Source: Pseudomonas berkeleyensis (GTDB lineage: Bacteria; Pseudomonadota; Gammaproteobacteria; Pseudomonadales; Pseudomonadaceae). Taken from it: a DNA stretch of 64,000 bases. A program made the position numbers and the translations under genes. Under the pieces are notes generated by a model, which saw only the letters and a list, made by a program, of their open reading frames with translations, made no database searches and had not been told where the DNA came from. The stretch is from assembly GCF_014109765.1 (NCBI RefSeq), contig NZ_CP059139.1:2670001-2734000 (forward strand). The letters run 5' to 3'. This document shows, piece after piece, positions 1 through 10,242 of this stretch (its first letter is position 1; every line of letters begins with the position of its first letter).

Positions 1-932
1 ACACCGAGGATGAGAAGGTCAACATCGCCATCAAGTACCTGGTGCCCAAGCAGATACAGGCCAATGGTCTGAAAAAGGGCGAGCTGGAGCTCGAGGAATC
101 GGCGATTCGCGACATCATTCGTTACTACACGCGCGAAGCTGGCGTGCGCAGCCTGGAGCGACAAATCGCCAAGGTATGCCGCAAAGTGGTCAAGGAGCAC
201 GTGCGCGAGAAGCGTTTCCAGGTCACGGTAACCGCGGATGCGCTGGAGCACTTCCTGGGTGTGCGCAAGCATCGCTACGGCCTTGCCGAACAGCAGGATC
301 AGATCGGGCAAGTGACAGGTTTGGCCTGGACGCAGGTGGGGGGCGAGTTGCTCACCATCGAGACCGCAGTGGTGCCTGGCAAGGGCAATCTGATCAAGAC
401 CGGCTCGCTGGGCGATGTCATGGCAGAGTCGATGACGGCCGCCATGACAGTGGTGCGCAGTCGGGCGAAAAGTCTGGGGATCCCTGCAGACTTCAACGAG
501 AAGCGCGACGTTCACATCCATATGCCAGAAGGCGCCACGCCCAAGGATGGCCCGAGTGCAGGCATCGGTTTGTGCACGGCACTGGTTTCGGCGCTGACGC
601 AGATTCCGGTGCGGGCCGACGTTGCCATGACCGGCGAGATCACCTTGCGAGGTCAGGTGCTGGCCATTGGTGGGCTCAAGGAAAAATTGTTGGCTGCGCA
701 TCGTGGTGGAATCAAGACGGTGATCATTCCGGAAGAAAATGTGCGTGATCTGAAAGAAATTCCGGAAAATATTAAGCAAGACCTGCAGATTAAACCGGTT
801 AAATGGATTGACGAGGTCCTGCAAATTGCGCTGCAATACGCCCCGGAGCCCTTGCCCGATGCGGCTCCCGAGATGGTTGCAACGGATGACAAACGCGAGT
901 CTGATTCCAAGGAGCGAATTAGCACGCATTAG
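1..932 (+). CDS. lon: Lon ATP-dependent protease, C-terminal part (5' truncated by window edge)
   Basis: This is the last ~309 residues of Lon, open from codon position 3 to TAG. It covers the end of the AAA+ lid and the whole proteolytic domain. The catalytic Ser is in [10 protein letters not shown] (codon 555-557) and the catalytic Lys in [10 protein letters not shown] (codon 678-680), the classic Ser-Lys dyad. Lon is a cytoplasmic hexamer that degrades misfolded and short-lived regulatory proteins. Full-length Pseudomonas Lon is about 800 residues, so roughly 490 lie outside the window. The tail after the domain is short and acidic/charged. It is followed by hupB, the usual gammaproteobacterial order. 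Confidence 0.97.
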   Translation, partial: TEDEKVNIAIKYLVPKQIQANGLKKGELELEESAIRDIIRYYTREAGVRSLERQIAKVCRKVVKEHVREKRFQVTVTADALEHFLGVRKHRYGLAEQQDQIGQVTGLAWTQVGGELLTIETAVVPGKGNLIKTGSLGDVMAESMTAAMTVVRSRAKSLGIPADFNEKRDVHIHMPEGATPKDGPSAGIGLCTALVSALTQIPVRADVAMTGEITLRGQVLAIGGLKEKLLAAHRGGIKTVIIPEENVRDLKEIPENIKQDLQIKPVKWIDEVLQIALQYAPEPLPDAAPEMVATDDKRESDSKERISTH

Positions 933-945
933 CCGGGGGGCTTCC

Positions 946-975
946 TTGACACAATTTTTGAGCCCTTGTTATAAA
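946..975 (+). promoter_or_regulatory. sigma70 promoter of hupB
   Basis: A consensus -35 TTGACA lies at 946-951 and TATAAA at 970-975 (18-bp spacer), or TTATAA at 969-974 (17 bp). It sits in the lon-hupB gap and would give a leader of roughly 85 nt. It is one of the best promoter matches in the window, fitting an abundant nucleoid protein. Confidence 0.8.
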
Positions 976-1067
976 GCGGCTCTTATTGTGTCAGCAGGCC
1001 ATCCAGCACCCGCTTTGCTTACACTAAAAATCAAGAAACAAACTCAACAGAAATAAGGGGACTTAGA

Positions 1068-1340
1068 GTGAACAAGTCGGAACTGATCGATGCCATCGCT
1101 GCATCTGCTGATATCCCGAAAGCTGTTGCTGGCCGCGCGCTGGATGCAGTGATTGAATCCGTCACTGGCGCTCTGAAGGCTGGTGATTCCGTTGTACTGG
1201 TTGGTTTCGGTACTTTCGCTGTCAAAGAGCGCGCTGCCCGTACCGGTCGCAACCCGCAGACTGGCAAGCCGATCAGCATCGCTGCTGCCAAGATCCCAGG
1301 CTTCAAAGCTGGCAAGGCTCTGAAAGACGCCGTTAACTAA
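1068..1340 (+). CDS. hupB: DNA-binding protein HU-beta
   Basis: A 90-residue HU/IHF family protein beginning [12 protein letters not shown], with the flexible DNA-binding arm around [10 protein letters not shown] and its conserved intercalating proline. HU binds and bends DNA without strong sequence preference and helps to compact the nucleoid. The start is a GTG at 1068, preceded by AAGGGG about 8 nt upstream, and length and N-terminus match HU exactly. It has its own consensus promoter and a terminator at 1446-1475, so it is probably monocistronic between lon and ppiD. Position next to lon argues for HU-beta rather than HU-alpha or IHF. Confidence 0.96.
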   Translation: MNKSELIDAIAASADIPKAVAGRALDAVIESVTGALKAGDSVVLVGFGTFAVKERAARTGRNPQTGKPISIAAAKIPGFKAGKALKDAVN

Positions 1341-1445
1341 GCGTCTTCCGGGTTTGCCTCGCCGTCAGGCTAGTTCTGGCGGTTGTTAGGAGGCAGGGCA
1401 GGTAGTCGCAGACTCCGCTGCACTGGCCGCTTAACACGTTACGAG

Positions 1446-1475
1446 AAGGCGCATCCAAGGATGCGCCTTTCTTCT
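1446..1475 (+). terminator. Rho-independent terminator of hupB
   Basis: An 11-bp perfect stem (1446-1456 with 1459-1469, arms AAGGCGCATCC and GGATGCGCCTT) with a tiny loop is followed by TTTCTTCT. The region between hupB and ppiD otherwise holds nothing recognisable and no tRNA. Confidence 0.85.
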
Positions 1476-1534
1476 ATCTGGACATTACCCACACTGCGCG
1501 GCTGGTGAGTCTGTACGGCCGTTCTGGGGGAAGC

Positions 1535-3382
1535 ATGCTGCAAAACATCAGGGACAATTCACGCGGTTGGATTGCCAAAATCATTATCGGCCTCATCGTC
1601 ATGCTGATGGCCTTTACCGGTTTCGAAGCCATCGTCACGGGAACCAGCAATCGCAACAATGCGGCGGACGTGAACGGTGACACCATTACCCTCGACGAGC
1701 TGAACCGGGCCGTTGAGATGCAGCGCCGTCAATTGCTGCAGCAGTTGGGACGTGACTTCGATGCCTCGCTGCTCGATGAGAAGCTGCTGCGCGAGGCCTC
1801 GCTCAAAGGGCTGATCGATCGCAAGTTGCTGCTGCAGGCAGCCGGCGATGCGGATTTCGCCTTCTCAGAGGGCGCTTTGGATCAGGTCATTTTGCAAACG
1901 CCTGAATTCCAGACCGATGGCCGTTTCGATGCTGCGCGCTTCGATCAGGTGATCCGCCAGATGGGTTACAGCCGTTTGCAATTCCGTCAGATGCTGAAAG
2001 AGGAAATGCTGATTGGCCAACTGCGTGCCGGGCTCGGTGCCAGCAGTTTCGTGACCGAGCAAGAAGCGCGTGCTTTCGCCAATCTGGAGCGTCAGACCCG
2101 CGATTTTGCCAGCCGTACGATCAAGGCTGATCCTGCGTCTATCGAGCTGACCGATAGCGATGTCAGCGCTTATTACGACGAGCACGCCAGCGAGTTCATG
2201 AGCCCTGAGCAAGTGGTGCTGGAATACGTCGCACTGGAGAAGGACAGCTTCTTCGACCAGGTCGAGGTCACCGACGAAGAGCTGCAGCCGCTGTATCAGA
2301 ACGAAATCGCCAATCTGGCCGAGCAACGCCAGGCTGCGCATATCCTGATCGAGGGCGATGACGAAGCCGCGCAGAAGAAGATCGAAGAGATCAAGGCGCG
2401 TGTCGATGCCGGCGAGGATTTCGCTGCGTTGGCCAAGGAGTTCTCCCAGGATCCGGGTTCCGCTGCCGATGGTGGCGATCTGGGCTACGCTGGGCGCGGT
2501 GTCTATGATCCGGCCTTCGAAGATGCGTTGTACGCGCTGCAGCAAGGTCAGGTTTCCGAGCCGGTGCAGAGCGAGTTCGGTTGGCACCTGATCAAGCTGC
2601 TCGGCGTCCAGGCTCCGGAAGTGCCAAGCTTCGACAGTCTCAAGGACAAGCTGGCGCGTGACTTCAAGACTCAGCAGGTCGAACTGCGTTTCGTCGAAGC
2701 GACCAAACAATTGGAAGATGCTGCCTTCGAGGCGTCCGATCTCGTGCAGCCCGCGCAGGAGCTTGGCTTGACCGTCAAGGTCACCGAACCGTTCGGTCGT
2801 GAGGGTGGCGCCACCGGCATCACTGCCAACCGCCAGGTTCTGCAGGCGGCATTCAGCCCGGAAGTGCTGGAAGACGGTACCAACAGTTCTGCCATCGAGC
2901 TGGATCCGAGCACCGTGGTGGTTGTACGGGTCAAGGAACACGACAAGCCCGAGCAGTTGCCGCTGGAGCAGGTTGCCGAGAGCATTCGTAACCATCTGCT
3001 GCAGGAGCGCGCCAGTGCCGCTGCCAAGGCCGAGGGTGAGAAGCTGCTGGCAGCGGTTCAGGTTGGTCAAACCGAGGCCGAAGGCTGGCAGGTGCAGGAA
3101 GCGGCTACGCGCAGCCAGGATGGCGTCGAGCCCAAGGTGTTGCAGGCGCTGTTCCGTATGCCCAAGCCTGCCAAGGCCGGTGAGCCGACCTTTGCTGGTG
3201 TGACGCTGAACAATGGCGACTATGTCGTGCTGCGTCTGGATGGCGTGAATGTGCCTGAAGAGGCGCTGGCCGATGAGGAGCTTGCCATGTACCGCAACTT
3301 CCTCGCATCGCGTGCTGGCCAGCAGGACTTCGCTGCTTTGCGCAAGCAGCTGGAAGCCAAGGCTGATATCGAGCGCTTCTAA
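1535..3382 (+). CDS. ppiD: Peptidyl-prolyl isomerase / periplasmic chaperone PpiD
   Basis: A 615-residue SurA/PpiD-type chaperone. A short cytoplasmic N-terminus is followed by one transmembrane anchor (about residues 10-32, [17 protein letters not shown]), a SurA-like N domain, a parvulin PPIase domain at about 267-357 (starts AAHILIEG, contains GGDLGYAG, ends GWHLIKL) and a long C-terminal domain. It sits in the inner membrane facing the periplasm and helps newly exported proteins fold. I chose ATG 1535 because GGGGGA lies about 8 nt upstream and the protein then begins MLQNIRDN as in the family; a GTG at 1505 is less likely. It follows lon-hupB as in other pseudomonads. Confidence 0.95.
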   Translation: MLQNIRDNSRGWIAKIIIGLIVMLMAFTGFEAIVTGTSNRNNAADVNGDTITLDELNRAVEMQRRQLLQQLGRDFDASLLDEKLLREASLKGLIDRKLLLQAAGDADFAFSEGALDQVILQTPEFQTDGRFDAARFDQVIRQMGYSRLQFRQMLKEEMLIGQLRAGLGASSFVTEQEARAFANLERQTRDFASRTIKADPASIELTDSDVSAYYDEHASEFMSPEQVVLEYVALEKDSFFDQVEVTDEELQPLYQNEIANLAEQRQAAHILIEGDDEAAQKKIEEIKARVDAGEDFAALAKEFSQDPGSAADGGDLGYAGRGVYDPAFEDALYALQQGQVSEPVQSEFGWHLIKLLGVQAPEVPSFDSLKDKLARDFKTQQVELRFVEATKQLEDAAFEASDLVQPAQELGLTVKVTEPFGREGGATGITANRQVLQAAFSPEVLEDGTNSSAIELDPSTVVVVRVKEHDKPEQLPLEQVAESIRNHLLQERASAAAKAEGEKLLAAVQVGQTEAEGWQVQEAATRSQDGVEPKVLQALFRMPKPAKAGEPTFAGVTLNNGDYVVLRLDGVNVPEEALADEELAMYRNFLASRAGQQDFAALRKQLEAKADIERF

Positions 3383-3419
3383 GCGCTCAGGGAGCGCCGC
3401 ACAGCAGGCGCTCTTTCGA

Positions 3420-3460
3420 GGCAATAAAAAAACCGCACACTGTGCGGTTTTTTTATTGCC
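3420..3460. terminator. Bidirectional terminator between ppiD and fabI
   Basis: The two 20-nt arms 3420-3439 and 3441-3460 are exact reverse complements around one central C. The GC-rich core ACCGCACA is flanked by A7/T7 runs, so it works as a U-tract terminator on both strands for the convergent ppiD and fabI. Confidence 0.92.
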
Positions 3461-3534
3461 TGCCATCCCTGGCGGCTGTCGCTAAACGACGCTGAGAGCG
3501 CTCCCGACAAGTTGCCTCGTCGGGAGGGCGATCA

Positions 3535-4329
3535 TCAGTCTTCCATCGCGCCCATGGCGGTGGTGTTGAAGCCGCCGTCGACGTAGGTGATTTCACCGCT
3601 GATGCCCGAGGCCAGGTCGGAGCAGAGGAAGGCGCCGACGTTGCCGACTTCCTCGATGGTCACGTTGCGGCGCAGCGGGGTCTGCTTCTCGTTGGCAGCC
3701 AGCATCTTTCGGAAGCTGGCAATGCCGCTGGCGGCCAGGGTGCGAATCGGGCCGGCGGAGATGGCGTTGACGCGAGTGCCTTCCGGGCCGAGGCTACCAG
3801 CCAGGTAGCGTACGCCGGCCTCCAGGCTGGCCTTGGCCATGCCCATCACGTTGTAGTTGGGCATGGTGCGCTCGGCACCCAGGTAGGAGAGGGTGAGCAG
3901 GCTGCCGTTACGGCCTTTCATCATCTCGCGGCCAGCCTTGGCCAGGGCCACGAAGCTGTAGGCGCTGATGTCATGAGCGATCTTGAAACCTTCGCGGGTG
4001 GTGACGTCGGTGAAGTCGCCATTGAGCTGGTCGCCAGGAGCAAAGCCAACCGAGTGAACGATGCAGTCCAGGCCATCCCATTTCTTGCTCAGCGCTTCGA
4101 ATACGGCTGCGATTTCCTCATCGCTGGCGACGTCGCAAGGGAAGCACAGGTCGGCGCTGGAGCCCCAGCCGGCGGCGAAGTCTTCTACGCGGCCCTTGAG
4201 CTTCTCGTTCTGGTAGGTGAAAGCCAGCTCGGCACCTTCGCGATGCATGGCGGCAGCGATACCCGAGGCGATGGACAGTTTGCTGGCGACGCCAACGATG
4301 AGTACGCGCTTACCGGTTAGAAAACCCAT
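3535..4329 (-). CDS. fabI: Enoyl-[acyl-carrier-protein] reductase (NADH) FabI
   Basis: A 264-residue FabI-type member of the SDR superfamily, which catalyses the last reduction of each fatty-acid elongation cycle in the cytoplasm. The N-terminus [16 protein letters not shown] is the cofactor loop. The catalytic pair Tyr159-x6-Lys166 (NYNVMGMAK) and the extra Tyr149 are present, and [12 protein letters not shown] is the substrate/triclosan loop with its Gly intact, so I infer triclosan sensitivity. A good SD (GAGGAA) precedes ATG 4329. It starts only 28 nt after the yejF-like stop on the same strand, so read-through from the transporter operon is possible although fabI is essential. Confidence 0.96.
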   Translation of the reverse strand: MGFLTGKRVLIVGVASKLSIASGIAAAMHREGAELAFTYQNEKLKGRVEDFAAGWGSSADLCFPCDVASDEEIAAVFEALSKKWDGLDCIVHSVGFAPGDQLNGDFTDVTTREGFKIAHDISAYSFVALAKAGREMMKGRNGSLLTLSYLGAERTMPNYNVMGMAKASLEAGVRYLAGSLGPEGTRVNAISAGPIRTLAASGIASFRKMLAANEKQTPLRRNVTIEEVGNVGAFLCSDLASGISGEITYVDGGFNTTAMGAMED

Positions 4330-4357
4330 GGTGCTATTCCTCTTCCTGTTTCAAGGA

Positions 4358-5971
4358 TCAGTGAGCCGTTGCCGGGGCCATGAATGCGGCTTCCAGCAAT
4401 TGCTGCGTATAAGGGTGTTGCGGTGAGTTGAAGATCGATTCGGCAGACCCCTGTTCGACCACCTGACCCTGTTTCACCACCATCAATTGATGGCTCAGCG
4501 CCCTGACAACCGCCAGGTCATGGCTGATGAACAGGTAGGTCAGGTTGTACTTGGCCTGCAAGCCGCGCAGCAACTCCACCACCTGACGCTGCACCGTACG
4601 GTCGAGCGCCGAAGTGGGCTCGTCCAGCAGGATCAGCGCCGGTTTCAACACCAGTGCCCGGGCAATGGCAATCCGCTGCCGCTGCCCACCAGAAAACTCG
4701 TGGGGGTAGCGGTGCCGCGTCTGCGGATCCAGCCCTACCTCCAAAAGCGCATCGATGATCGCCTGTTCCTGCTCGGCCTCAGTGCCCATGCCGTGAATGC
4801 GCAGGCCTTCTCCGACGATCTGACCCACCGACATACGCGGGCTGAGACTGCCGAAAGGATCCTGAAACACCACCTGCATCTGTCGCCGCAGGGGACGAAC
4901 CTCTTTCTGCGACAAGCCCTGCAACTGCTGGCCCTGGAAGCGGATGTCGCCGCGACTGGCGAGCAGTCGCAGGATGGCCATGCCCAGCGTGGACTTGCCG
5001 GAACCACTCTCGCCGACGATGCCCAGGGTCTGACCCTGAGGCAGGCTGAAGTTGATGCCGTCCACCGCTTTGACATGATCCACGGTCTTGCGCAGCAGGC
5101 CCTTCTTGATCGGGAACCAGACACGCAGATCGTCTACTTCCAGCAGTGGCTGGCCTACGGGGTTGGCCGCAGGTTCACCACTGGGTTCGGCACCGAGCAG
5201 ATCCTTGGTGTAGGGATGCTCTGGCGCCTGGAACAGTTTTTCACACGATGCCTGTTCGACGATGCGACCGCGCTGCATGACACATACACGATGTGCAATT
5301 CTGCGAACCAGGTTGAGATCATGGCTGATCAGTAGCAGCGACATGCCCAGGCGTGCCTGCAGATCCTTGAGCAATTCGAGGATTTTCAGCTGCACGGTGA
5401 CGTCCAGCGCAGTGGTTGGCTCGTCGGCAATCAGCAGTTGTGGCTCATTGGCCAGCGCCATGGCGATCATCACCCGTTGCCGTTGGCCGCCGGAAAGTTC
5501 ATGCGGGTAGGCTTTCAGGCGCTTCTTCGGTTCGGGGATGCCAACCAGTTCGAGCAGCTCCAACGTGCGTGCACTGGCGGCCTTGCCGCGCAGACCCTTG
5601 TGCAGCGCGAGCACTTCGTTGATCTGCTTCTCGATGCTGTGCAGCGGATTGAGCGAGGTCATGGGCTCCTGGAAGACCATGGCGATACGGTTGCCGCGGA
5701 TGCCGCGCAGTCGGCCTTCGCTGAGTTTGAGCAGGTCTTCACCGGCGTACTCGATGCTGCCGTGCGGGTGGCGAGCGAGCGGGTAGGGCAGCAGACGCAA
5801 AATGGAGTGGGCCGTGACCGACTTGCCAGAGCCACTCTCACCGACCAGGGCCAGGGTTTCGCCTTGGCGGATGTCGAAGCTGACACCTTCGACCACGCAC
5901 TGGCGCTGCTCGCCGCTGACGAACTCCACGGCCAGGTCGCGAACTTGCAACAGGGTTTCGGGCTGGCTCAT
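4358..5971 (-). CDS. yejF: Oligopeptide ABC transporter, double ATPase subunit (YejF/NppD type)
   Basis: A 537-residue protein with two ABC ATPase domains in tandem. Walker A GESGSGKS occurs at about 44-51 and again in the second half (GESGSGKST), and the signatures LSGGQRQR and FSGGQRQR mark the two nucleotide sites. It powers import by the two permeases encoded upstream. Start ATG 5971 has GAGGAA upstream and almost abuts the permease stop at 5973; an in-frame ATG at 5995 would lie inside the permease gene. The five-gene set matches the E. coli yejABEF microcin C importer and the P. aeruginosa npp (PA1807-PA1811) peptidyl-nucleoside uptake system. Substrate here is inferred only. Confidence 0.93.
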   Translation of the reverse strand: MSQPETLLQVRDLAVEFVSGEQRQCVVEGVSFDIRQGETLALVGESGSGKSVTAHSILRLLPYPLARHPHGSIEYAGEDLLKLSEGRLRGIRGNRIAMVFQEPMTSLNPLHSIEKQINEVLALHKGLRGKAASARTLELLELVGIPEPKKRLKAYPHELSGGQRQRVMIAMALANEPQLLIADEPTTALDVTVQLKILELLKDLQARLGMSLLLISHDLNLVRRIAHRVCVMQRGRIVEQASCEKLFQAPEHPYTKDLLGAEPSGEPAANPVGQPLLEVDDLRVWFPIKKGLLRKTVDHVKAVDGINFSLPQGQTLGIVGESGSGKSTLGMAILRLLASRGDIRFQGQQLQGLSQKEVRPLRRQMQVVFQDPFGSLSPRMSVGQIVGEGLRIHGMGTEAEQEQAIIDALLEVGLDPQTRHRYPHEFSGGQRQRIAIARALVLKPALILLDEPTSALDRTVQRQVVELLRGLQAKYNLTYLFISHDLAVVRALSHQLMVVKQGQVVEQGSAESIFNSPQHPYTQQLLEAAFMAPATAH

Positions 5972-5972
5972 G

Positions 5973-6992
5973 TCATTTCCTCGGGTCGAAGGCATCGCGG
6001 GCGGCTTCGCCGATGAACACCAGCAGGCTCAGCATGATCGCGAGTACGGCGAAGGCACTGATGCCCAGCCAGGGCGCCTGCAGGTTGCTCTTGCCCTGTG
6101 CGACCAGTTCACCCAGCGAGGGTGCGCCAGGCGGCAGGCCGAAGCCGAGGAAGTCCAGGGCGGTAAGCGTGCCGATCGCGCCAGTGAGAATGAACGGCAT
6201 GAACGTCATGGTGGAGACCATCGCATTGGGCAGGATGTGGCGAAACATGATCGCGCCGTTATCCATGCCCAGCGCGCGGGCAGCGCGCACGTACTCTAGA
6301 TTGCGCCCGCGCAGGAACTCGGCGCGTACCACGTCCACCAGGCTCATCCATGAGAACAGCAGCATGATGCCCAGCAGCCACCAGAAATTGGGCTGGACGA
6401 AACTGGCCAGGATGATCAGCAGGTAGAGCACTGGCAGGCCTGACCAGATTTCCAGAAAGCGCTGGCCGAGCAGGTCGACCCAGCCACCGTAAAAGCCCTG
6501 CAAGGCGCCGGCAACAACGCCGATCACCGAGCTGGCCAGGGTCAGGATCAGGGCGAACAGCACCGAGATGCGGAAGCCGTAGATCACTCGTGCCAGCACG
6601 TCGCGGCCCTGATCATCGGTGCCAAGCCAGTTCTGTGCAGAGGGCGGTGCGGGTGCCGGCACTTCCAGGTCGTAGTTGATGCTCGAGTAACTGAACGGGA
6701 TTGGCGGCCAGATCATCCGTCCGTCTTTCTCGGCGATCAGTTCCTGGATGTAGGGGCTCTTGTAGTTGGCCTGAAGGGGGAACTCACCGCCGAACACAGT
6801 TTCCGGATAGCGCTTGAGCACCGGGAAATACCACTCGCCGTCGTAGCGCACTGCCAGCGGCTTGTCGTTGGCGATCATTTCTGCGCCGAGGCTGAGGCCG
6901 AAGAGGATAAGGAACAGCCACAGCGACCACCAGCCACGTTTGTGGGCCTTGAAGCGTTCGAAGCGGCGTTGATTGAGAGGGGAGAGTTTCAT
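5973..6992 (-). CDS. yejE: Oligopeptide ABC transporter permease (YejE/NppC type)
   Basis: A 339-residue inner-membrane permease. A positively charged N-terminus (RRFERFKAHKRGWW) is followed by one hydrophobic segment, a periplasmic stretch of about 90 residues with the YejE-typical YDGEWYFPVLKRYP region, then five further membrane segments of the BPD_transp_1 domain. The cytoplasmic EAA loop that docks on the ATPase is visible as EYVRAARALGMDNG. It pairs with the YejB-like permease, whose stop at 6996 lies 3 nt before this start, so the two are almost certainly translationally coupled. Confidence 0.93.
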   Translation of the reverse strand: MKLSPLNQRRFERFKAHKRGWWSLWLFLILFGLSLGAEMIANDKPLAVRYDGEWYFPVLKRYPETVFGGEFPLQANYKSPYIQELIAEKDGRMIWPPIPFSYSSINYDLEVPAPAPPSAQNWLGTDDQGRDVLARVIYGFRISVLFALILTLASSVIGVVAGALQGFYGGWVDLLGQRFLEIWSGLPVLYLLIILASFVQPNFWWLLGIMLLFSWMSLVDVVRAEFLRGRNLEYVRAARALGMDNGAIMFRHILPNAMVSTMTFMPFILTGAIGTLTALDFLGFGLPPGAPSLGELVAQGKSNLQAPWLGISAFAVLAIMLSLLVFIGEAARDAFDPRK

Positions 6993-6995
6993 CGA

Positions 6996-8069
6996 TCAAC
7001 CCTCCCTGCTTTCGAAGTCGATACGCGGATCGACCAGGGTGTAGGTGATGTCACCGATCAGTTTCACGATCAGCCCCAGCAAGGTGAAGATGAACAGGGT
7101 GCCGAACACCACCGGGTAGTCGCGGTTGATCGCTGCCTCGAAACTCATCAGGCCCAGGCCGTCGAGCGAGAAGATCACTTCGATCAGCAGCGAGCCGGTG
7201 AAGAAGATGCCGATGAAGGCGGCCGGGAAGCCGGCGATGATCAGCAGCATGGCGTTGCGGAAGACGTGGCCGTAGAGCACGCGATTATTGCTCAGGCCCT
7301 TGGCACGGGCCGTGGTCACGTACTGCTTGCCGATCTCGTCGAGGAAGCTGTTCTTGGTCAGCAGGGTCAGGGTGGCGAAGTTGCCGATGACCAGTGCGGT
7401 GACCGGCAGCACCAGGTGCCAGAGGTAGTCGAGAATCTTGCCGCCGAAGCTCAGCTCTTCGAAGTTGTTCGAGGTCAGCCCGCGTAGCGGGAACCAGTCC
7501 CAGTAGCTGCCGCCGGCGAACAGCACGATCAGCAGGATGGCGAAGAGAAACGCAGGAATGGCGTAACCGATGATGATCGCCGAACTGGTCCAGACGTCGA
7601 AGGCGCTGCCGTGGCGCGTGGCCTTGGCGATCCCCAGGGGAATGGAGACCAGATACATGATCAGGGTGCTCCATAAGCCAAGGGAGATCGACACCGGCAT
7701 CTTCTCGATGATCAGATCGATGACCTGGGCATCGCGGAAGAAGCTGGAACCGAAGTCGAGCTGCGCGTAGTTCTTCAGCATGATCCAGAAGCGTTCCGGC
7801 GCCGACTTGTCGAAACCGTACATCTTCTCGATTTCAGCGATCAGTTGCGGGTCGAGGCCTTGTGCGCCGCGATAGTTGGAGCCGGCCACGGAGACTTCGG
7901 CGCCGCCGCCGGCGATACGGCTGGTGGCGCCATCGAAGCCTTCGAGTTTGGCGATCATCTGCTCCACCGGGCCGCCAGGTGCGGCCTGGATGATGATGAA
8001 GTTGATGACCAGAATGCCGAACAGGGTAGGGATGATCAGCAGCAGGCGCCGAAAGATATAGGCCAGCAT
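6996..8069 (-). CDS. yejB: Oligopeptide ABC transporter permease (YejB/NppB type)
   Basis: A 357-residue DppB/OppB-family inner-membrane permease beginning [18 protein letters not shown]. It has a long periplasmic loop after the first helix, containing the Gly/Ala-rich segment around [15 protein letters not shown] typical of YejB, and the EAA loop [16 protein letters not shown] use ATG 8069 because the family N-terminus begins there; an upstream in-frame start at 8156 would overlap the binding-protein gene by 86 nt. With start 8069 the gene begins 1 nt after the stop of the preceding binding-protein gene, again implying coupling. Confidence 0.93.
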   Translation of the reverse strand: MLAYIFRRLLLIIPTLFGILVINFIIIQAAPGGPVEQMIAKLEGFDGATSRIAGGGAEVSVAGSNYRGAQGLDPQLIAEIEKMYGFDKSAPERFWIMLKNYAQLDFGSSFFRDAQVIDLIIEKMPVSISLGLWSTLIMYLVSIPLGIAKATRHGSAFDVWTSSAIIIGYAIPAFLFAILLIVLFAGGSYWDWFPLRGLTSNNFEELSFGGKILDYLWHLVLPVTALVIGNFATLTLLTKNSFLDEIGKQYVTTARAKGLSNNRVLYGHVFRNAMLLIIAGFPAAFIGIFFTGSLLIEVIFSLDGLGLMSFEAAINRDYPVVFGTLFIFTLLGLIVKLIGDITYTLVDPRIDFESREG

Positions 8070-8070
8070 G

Positions 8071-10242
8071 TTATTGCACTGCCTCTTCGGTCGTTTGTTG
8101 CTGCGCCTCGCTCGGCTGCTCCTGGCCCGGGCGCACCCACCAGGTATGCAGGCCAATATCGTAGAGCGGTGTGACTTTCGGGTGCTCGAAGCGGTTCCAG
8201 TACGCCACTCGCCAGGTTCTGATGTGCCAGTTGGGGATTACGTAGTAGCCCCACAGCAGCACGCGATCCAGGGCGCGGGTGTGGGCGATCAGGCTCTGCC
8301 GTGAGTCGGCGTTGATCAGTCCCTCGACGAGCTGGTCGATAGCTGGATCCTTGAGACCAATGAAGTTGCGACTGCCGGGGTTGTCGGCGCTGGAGGAGTG
8401 CCAGTATTCGCGCTGCTCGTTGCCGGGCGAGTTGGACTGGCCGAACCCGCCGACGATCATGTCGAAGTCGCGCGAACGCAGGCGGTTGAGGTACTGCGAG
8501 ACATCGACGCGACGGATCACCAGATCCATGCCGAGATCTGCCAGGTTGCGTTTGAATGGCAGCAGGATGCGTTCGAACTCGGTCTGTGCGAGAAGGAACT
8601 CGAAGCTCACGGGCTGGCCGTTGGCGTCGAGCATGCGGTCACCCTCGATGCGCCAGCCAGCCTGTTGCAGCAGTTGGTAGGCGCGCCGCTGTTGCTCGCG
8701 AATGATGCCGCTGCCGTCGGTGACTGGTACACGAAACTCTTCGCTGAACACTTCAGCCGGAATCTTGCCGCGCAGTGGTTCGAGAATGGCCAGCTCGTCT
8801 TCGCCCGGCAGGCCCTGCGAGGCCAGCTCGGAGTTGTCGAAGTAGCTGCGAGTACGGAAATAGGCGCCATTGAACAGGCGTTTGTTGGCCCATTCGAAAT
8901 CGAACAGCAGGCCCAGGGCTTCGCGTACGCGGCGATCCTGAAACTGCGGGCGGCGGGTGTTGAAAATGAACCCCTGCATGCCCGTTGGGTTGCGGTTCTG
9001 GATTTCTTCCTTGAGCAACTGGCCGTTGGCGACCGCTGGCGTGTTGTAGGCCGTGGCCCAGTTCTTCGCGCTGACTTCCAGCCAGTAATCGAATTGGCCG
9101 GCCTTGAGCGCTTCGAGCGCCACGGTGTTGTCGCGGTAATAATCGACCTGCATCTGGTCGAAGTTGTAGAAACCTCGGCTGACCGGCAGATCCTTGGCCC
9201 ACCAGTCCTCGACCCGGTCGTAGCGGATGCTGCGCCCAGCCTGCACACGGCCGACCTTGTAGGGGCCGCTGCCAAGCGGGCGCTCCAGATTGCCGCGAGC
9301 GAAGTCGCGCTTGGTCGGCAACAAGGGCAACTGGCGCAAGGCTGCGAGCAGGGCGTCATCGGCAGGCTTGCGCAGGCTCAGACGCAGACTGCGCTGATCC
9401 TCTTCGGTGATGTTGTCGATCTGCTTGAGTGGTGCCAGGGCCTGGTCTTCGGCGCGGCTGGCGGCTTGCAGGTTGAGTTGCAGCACCTCCAGACTGAGTT
9501 TCTGATTGCCGTCCAGGAGTGGAGCTTCCTGCAGACGTACGAGAATCGAACGGCCGTCCGGGTCGGCCTCGATTGCCGCGCTGATGCGTTCGTCACCCAG
9601 CACGGGCTGCTGCGCTTTCTTGCTGTCGTCCAGCTCGCTCCACCAGTGCTTGGGCAGTACCGGCAGCTGACCGACGATCAGGGGGAGTTCACGATTGCCG
9701 GCGTGCTTGAAGATGAAGCGCACGCTGTGTGGTGATTCCACTTCGACCCGCTCGACGTCGGCATAGTAGCCGCGGTACATCGGTGCACCTTTTTTCATCA
9801 GGGTCTCGAAGGTGAATTGGACGTCTTCGGCAGTCACCGGCGTGCCATCGTGGAAGCGCGCCTCCTTGCGAAGCAGGAATCGTACCCAGGCGTTGTCCGG
9901 CGCCTTTTCGATCTTCTCGGCGATCAATCCATAGCTGCTGAAAGGCTCGTCCATGCTTTGCACGGTGAGGGTGTCGTAGATCAGGCTGATATCGTCGGCC
10001 GACACGCCCTTGCTGATGAACGGGTTGAGACTGTCGAAACCGCCAAAGCCGGCTTGACGGAAGATGCCACCTTTCGGTGCGTCGGGGTTGACGTAGTCGA
10101 AATGCTTGAAGTTCGCCGGATACTTGGGTGGTTCGTCATAGAGCGTGGTGGCGTGTTGCGGGGCGGCAACGGTGAGGCCGGCAAGACCGAGCAGAATGAT
10201 GCTGCTACCGTGGAGCAGGAAACTGCGCAGCGGGTGGGTCAT
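8071..10242 (-). CDS. Periplasmic oligopeptide-binding protein of the Yej/Npp transporter (second copy, with a large insert)
   Basis: A 723-residue SBP_bac_5 protein with a signal peptide (hydrophobic run ending TVAAPQHA). It delivers peptides or peptide-like compounds to the YejB/E permeases. The family landmarks [35 protein letters not shown] and [10 protein letters not shown] are all present. Compared with the paralogous neighbour at 10239-12089 it carries about 115 extra residues (about 202-317) between LPVLPKHWW and ERPLGSGPY. The true start is ATG 10242, which overlaps the preceding stop as ATGA; a start at 10269 would extend into the upstream gene. It corresponds to nppA2 by position. 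Confidence 0.9.
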   Translation of the reverse strand: MTHPLRSFLLHGSSIILLGLAGLTVAAPQHATTLYDEPPKYPANFKHFDYVNPDAPKGGIFRQAGFGGFDSLNPFISKGVSADDISLIYDTLTVQSMDEPFSSYGLIAEKIEKAPDNAWVRFLLRKEARFHDGTPVTAEDVQFTFETLMKKGAPMYRGYYADVERVEVESPHSVRFIFKHAGNRELPLIVGQLPVLPKHWWSELDDSKKAQQPVLGDERISAAIEADPDGRSILVRLQEAPLLDGNQKLSLEVLQLNLQAASRAEDQALAPLKQIDNITEEDQRSLRLSLRKPADDALLAALRQLPLLPTKRDFARGNLERPLGSGPYKVGRVQAGRSIRYDRVEDWWAKDLPVSRGFYNFDQMQVDYYRDNTVALEALKAGQFDYWLEVSAKNWATAYNTPAVANGQLLKEEIQNRNPTGMQGFIFNTRRPQFQDRRVREALGLLFDFEWANKRLFNGAYFRTRSYFDNSELASQGLPGEDELAILEPLRGKIPAEVFSEEFRVPVTDGSGIIREQQRRAYQLLQQAGWRIEGDRMLDANGQPVSFEFLLAQTEFERILLPFKRNLADLGMDLVIRRVDVSQYLNRLRSRDFDMIVGGFGQSNSPGNEQREYWHSSSADNPGSRNFIGLKDPAIDQLVEGLINADSRQSLIAHTRALDRVLLWGYYVIPNWHIRTWRVAYWNRFEHPKVTPLYDIGLHTWWVRPGQEQPSEAQQQTTEEAVQ

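Noticed and set aside
1341..1534. Possible tRNA or sRNA between hupB and ppiD
   Set aside because: No cloverleaf or T-loop consensus could be drawn; only the hupB terminator is evident.
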